The translations under genes were made by a program, and so were the position numbers. From Argyresthia goedartella (lineage: Eukaryota; Arthropoda; Insecta; Lepidoptera; Argyresthiidae): a stretch of DNA of 64,000 bases. The notes under the pieces were generated by a model that ran no database searches, was not told the DNA's origin, and saw only the letters and a list, made by a program, of their open reading frames with translations. Position 1 is the stretch's first letter. Each line of letters begins with the position of its first letter. The stretch lies in the NCBI GenBank assembly GCA_949825045.1, contig OX463836.1:9131829-9195828 (forward strand), given 5' to 3'. Below are positions 63,301 through 64,000 of this stretch, in pieces.

Positions 63301-63602
63301 ATTATACAACAAAAAAGTAAAAAAAATAAAACACAGACAATCAGCAAAGAATATAGCAATATCGAAGTCTCGCTATTGCGTTTCGTTGCGCGTCATACGG
63401 AATGTTTGTACAGAGACATGACAGTAACAAGAGCAAAAAAAAAAGAACGCCGCTGTCAAAAATGACAGATGACTGGGTGGATTCAATTACCAAGAAATTA
63501 AGAAATACACGAGGGTCGGAAGAGCAAACAATAGATAAAAAAAGGAAAAACGTGCAATCTTCCCAAGAAATTGAAAATACACACATAGCCCACTGCGCGC
63601 AG

Positions 63603-63687
63603 GGTCAGAGTGTCGATAAGGGGGCGGAAGCAACAAAAAAATTCTAAGTTTTTTTTTCCTTGGCGCCCCCTTATCTACACTCCAACC
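63603..63687. mobile_element. MITE copy 2 (GTGTAGATAAGGGGGCG family)
   Basis: GGTCAGAGTGTCGATAAGGG at the left faces CGCCCCCTTATCTACACTCC at the right. It is 85 bp, in the opposite orientation to the 110-bp copy at 10991-11100. Confidence 0.8.
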
Positions 63688-63752
63688 GCGCGCAGGCATA
63701 ATCCGACCGAATGACGGAGGCACTGAAGTGAAGAACACGGGTTGTCGGCGAA

Positions 63753-64000
63753 CTACTTCTTAGCCGCCCCCGTCGTCGATCCACCTCGGCCTCCGTGTGT
63801 ACGCTTGGCAGTGGTGGCAGGAGCCCGCGCAGTAGCAGCAGGTGGAGTAGATGTGGACGCAGGGTTGCCCGCTGTCCCGGATTGAGCGGCAGAAGATGGG
63901 AACTTGTCGGTGAACACCAGAAGCTCCTTCATCATTTCAATCTTCTGCCGGGACTTGTCGGGAAGCAGCAGGATGATCCTGCCTTCAGTGGACCAGCAGT
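63753..64000 (-). CDS. 3' end of an unidentified ORF, runs off the window
   Basis: At least 81 codons are open to the edge, with the TAG stop at 63755-63753. The visible part has STEGRIILLLPDKSRQKIEMM, KELLVFTDKF, then a Ser/Thr/Ala/Pro-rich basic tail ending GGRGGSTTGAAKK. I do not recognise the family. It may be the last exon of a host gene antisense to Pus10 or part of another mobile element. Confidence 0.4.
   Translation of the reverse strand, partial: CWSTEGRIILLLPDKSRQKIEMMKELLVFTDKFPSSAAQSGTAGNPASTSTPPAATARAPATTAKRTHGGRGGSTTGAAKK

Noticed and set aside
63402..63647. 81-residue plus-strand ORF rich in Lys/Ser
   Set aside because: It ends inside a MITE, has no recognisable domain, and its context is the 5' flank of a retroelement.

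Overview
The window looks like nuclear DNA of a moth or butterfly. The evidence is TTAGG-type (CCTAA) motifs in minisatellites, the familiar lepidopteran dispersed repeats and tRNA-derived SINEs, BEL/Pao and R1-clade retroelements, and compact GT-AG exons scattered through AT-rich, repeat-packed introns. There are no bacterial genes, rRNAs or CRISPR arrays.

Almost the whole window lies inside one host gene on the + strand, Pus10 (tRNA pseudouridine synthase). Ten internal exons can be read at 296-454, 769-878, 1994-2133, 27337-27438, 27932-28056, 32065-32178, 33531-33633, 41893-41999, 50542-50635 and 51269-51476. Every junction keeps the reading frame. The first exon(s) lie before base 1, and the last exon(s), with the C-terminal end of the catalytic domain, are not seen. 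A second host gene, a 400-residue SAM-domain protein (SAMD3-like, six exons, - strand, 8351-11443), is nested inside the 25-kb third Pus10 intron seen here.

That 25-kb intron is the strangest part. Two tandem-repeat arrays (about 5.68-8.16 kb and 18.04-25.9 kb) sit just inside a perfect 17-bp inverted repeat (5645-5661 and 26118-26134) whose outer dinucleotides are TA. The SAMD3-like gene is in the loop between them, so the layout resembles a very large Foldback-type element. The right array is a 228-bp satellite with a recent 2,849-bp higher-order duplication. A partial copy of Pus10 exon 1994-2133 lies just outside the left end.

Later introns hold nested mobile elements. A 5'-truncated R1-clade retrotransposon (35469-41162) interrupts one unit of a CCTAA-containing 45-bp minisatellite. 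A BEL/Pao element with indistinguishable LTRs (43366-50285) sits inside a tRNA-derived SINE. A second BEL/Pao element (55455-63120) sits inside a - strand CR1/jockey-like element, which itself abuts an older + strand relative. Each BEL/Pao element has one gag-pol frame interrupted by one stop codon; in the second it falls exactly at the Gag/protease boundary. Several MITEs and DNA-transposon remnants fill other introns. The last 250 bases carry the 3' end of an unidentified - strand ORF.
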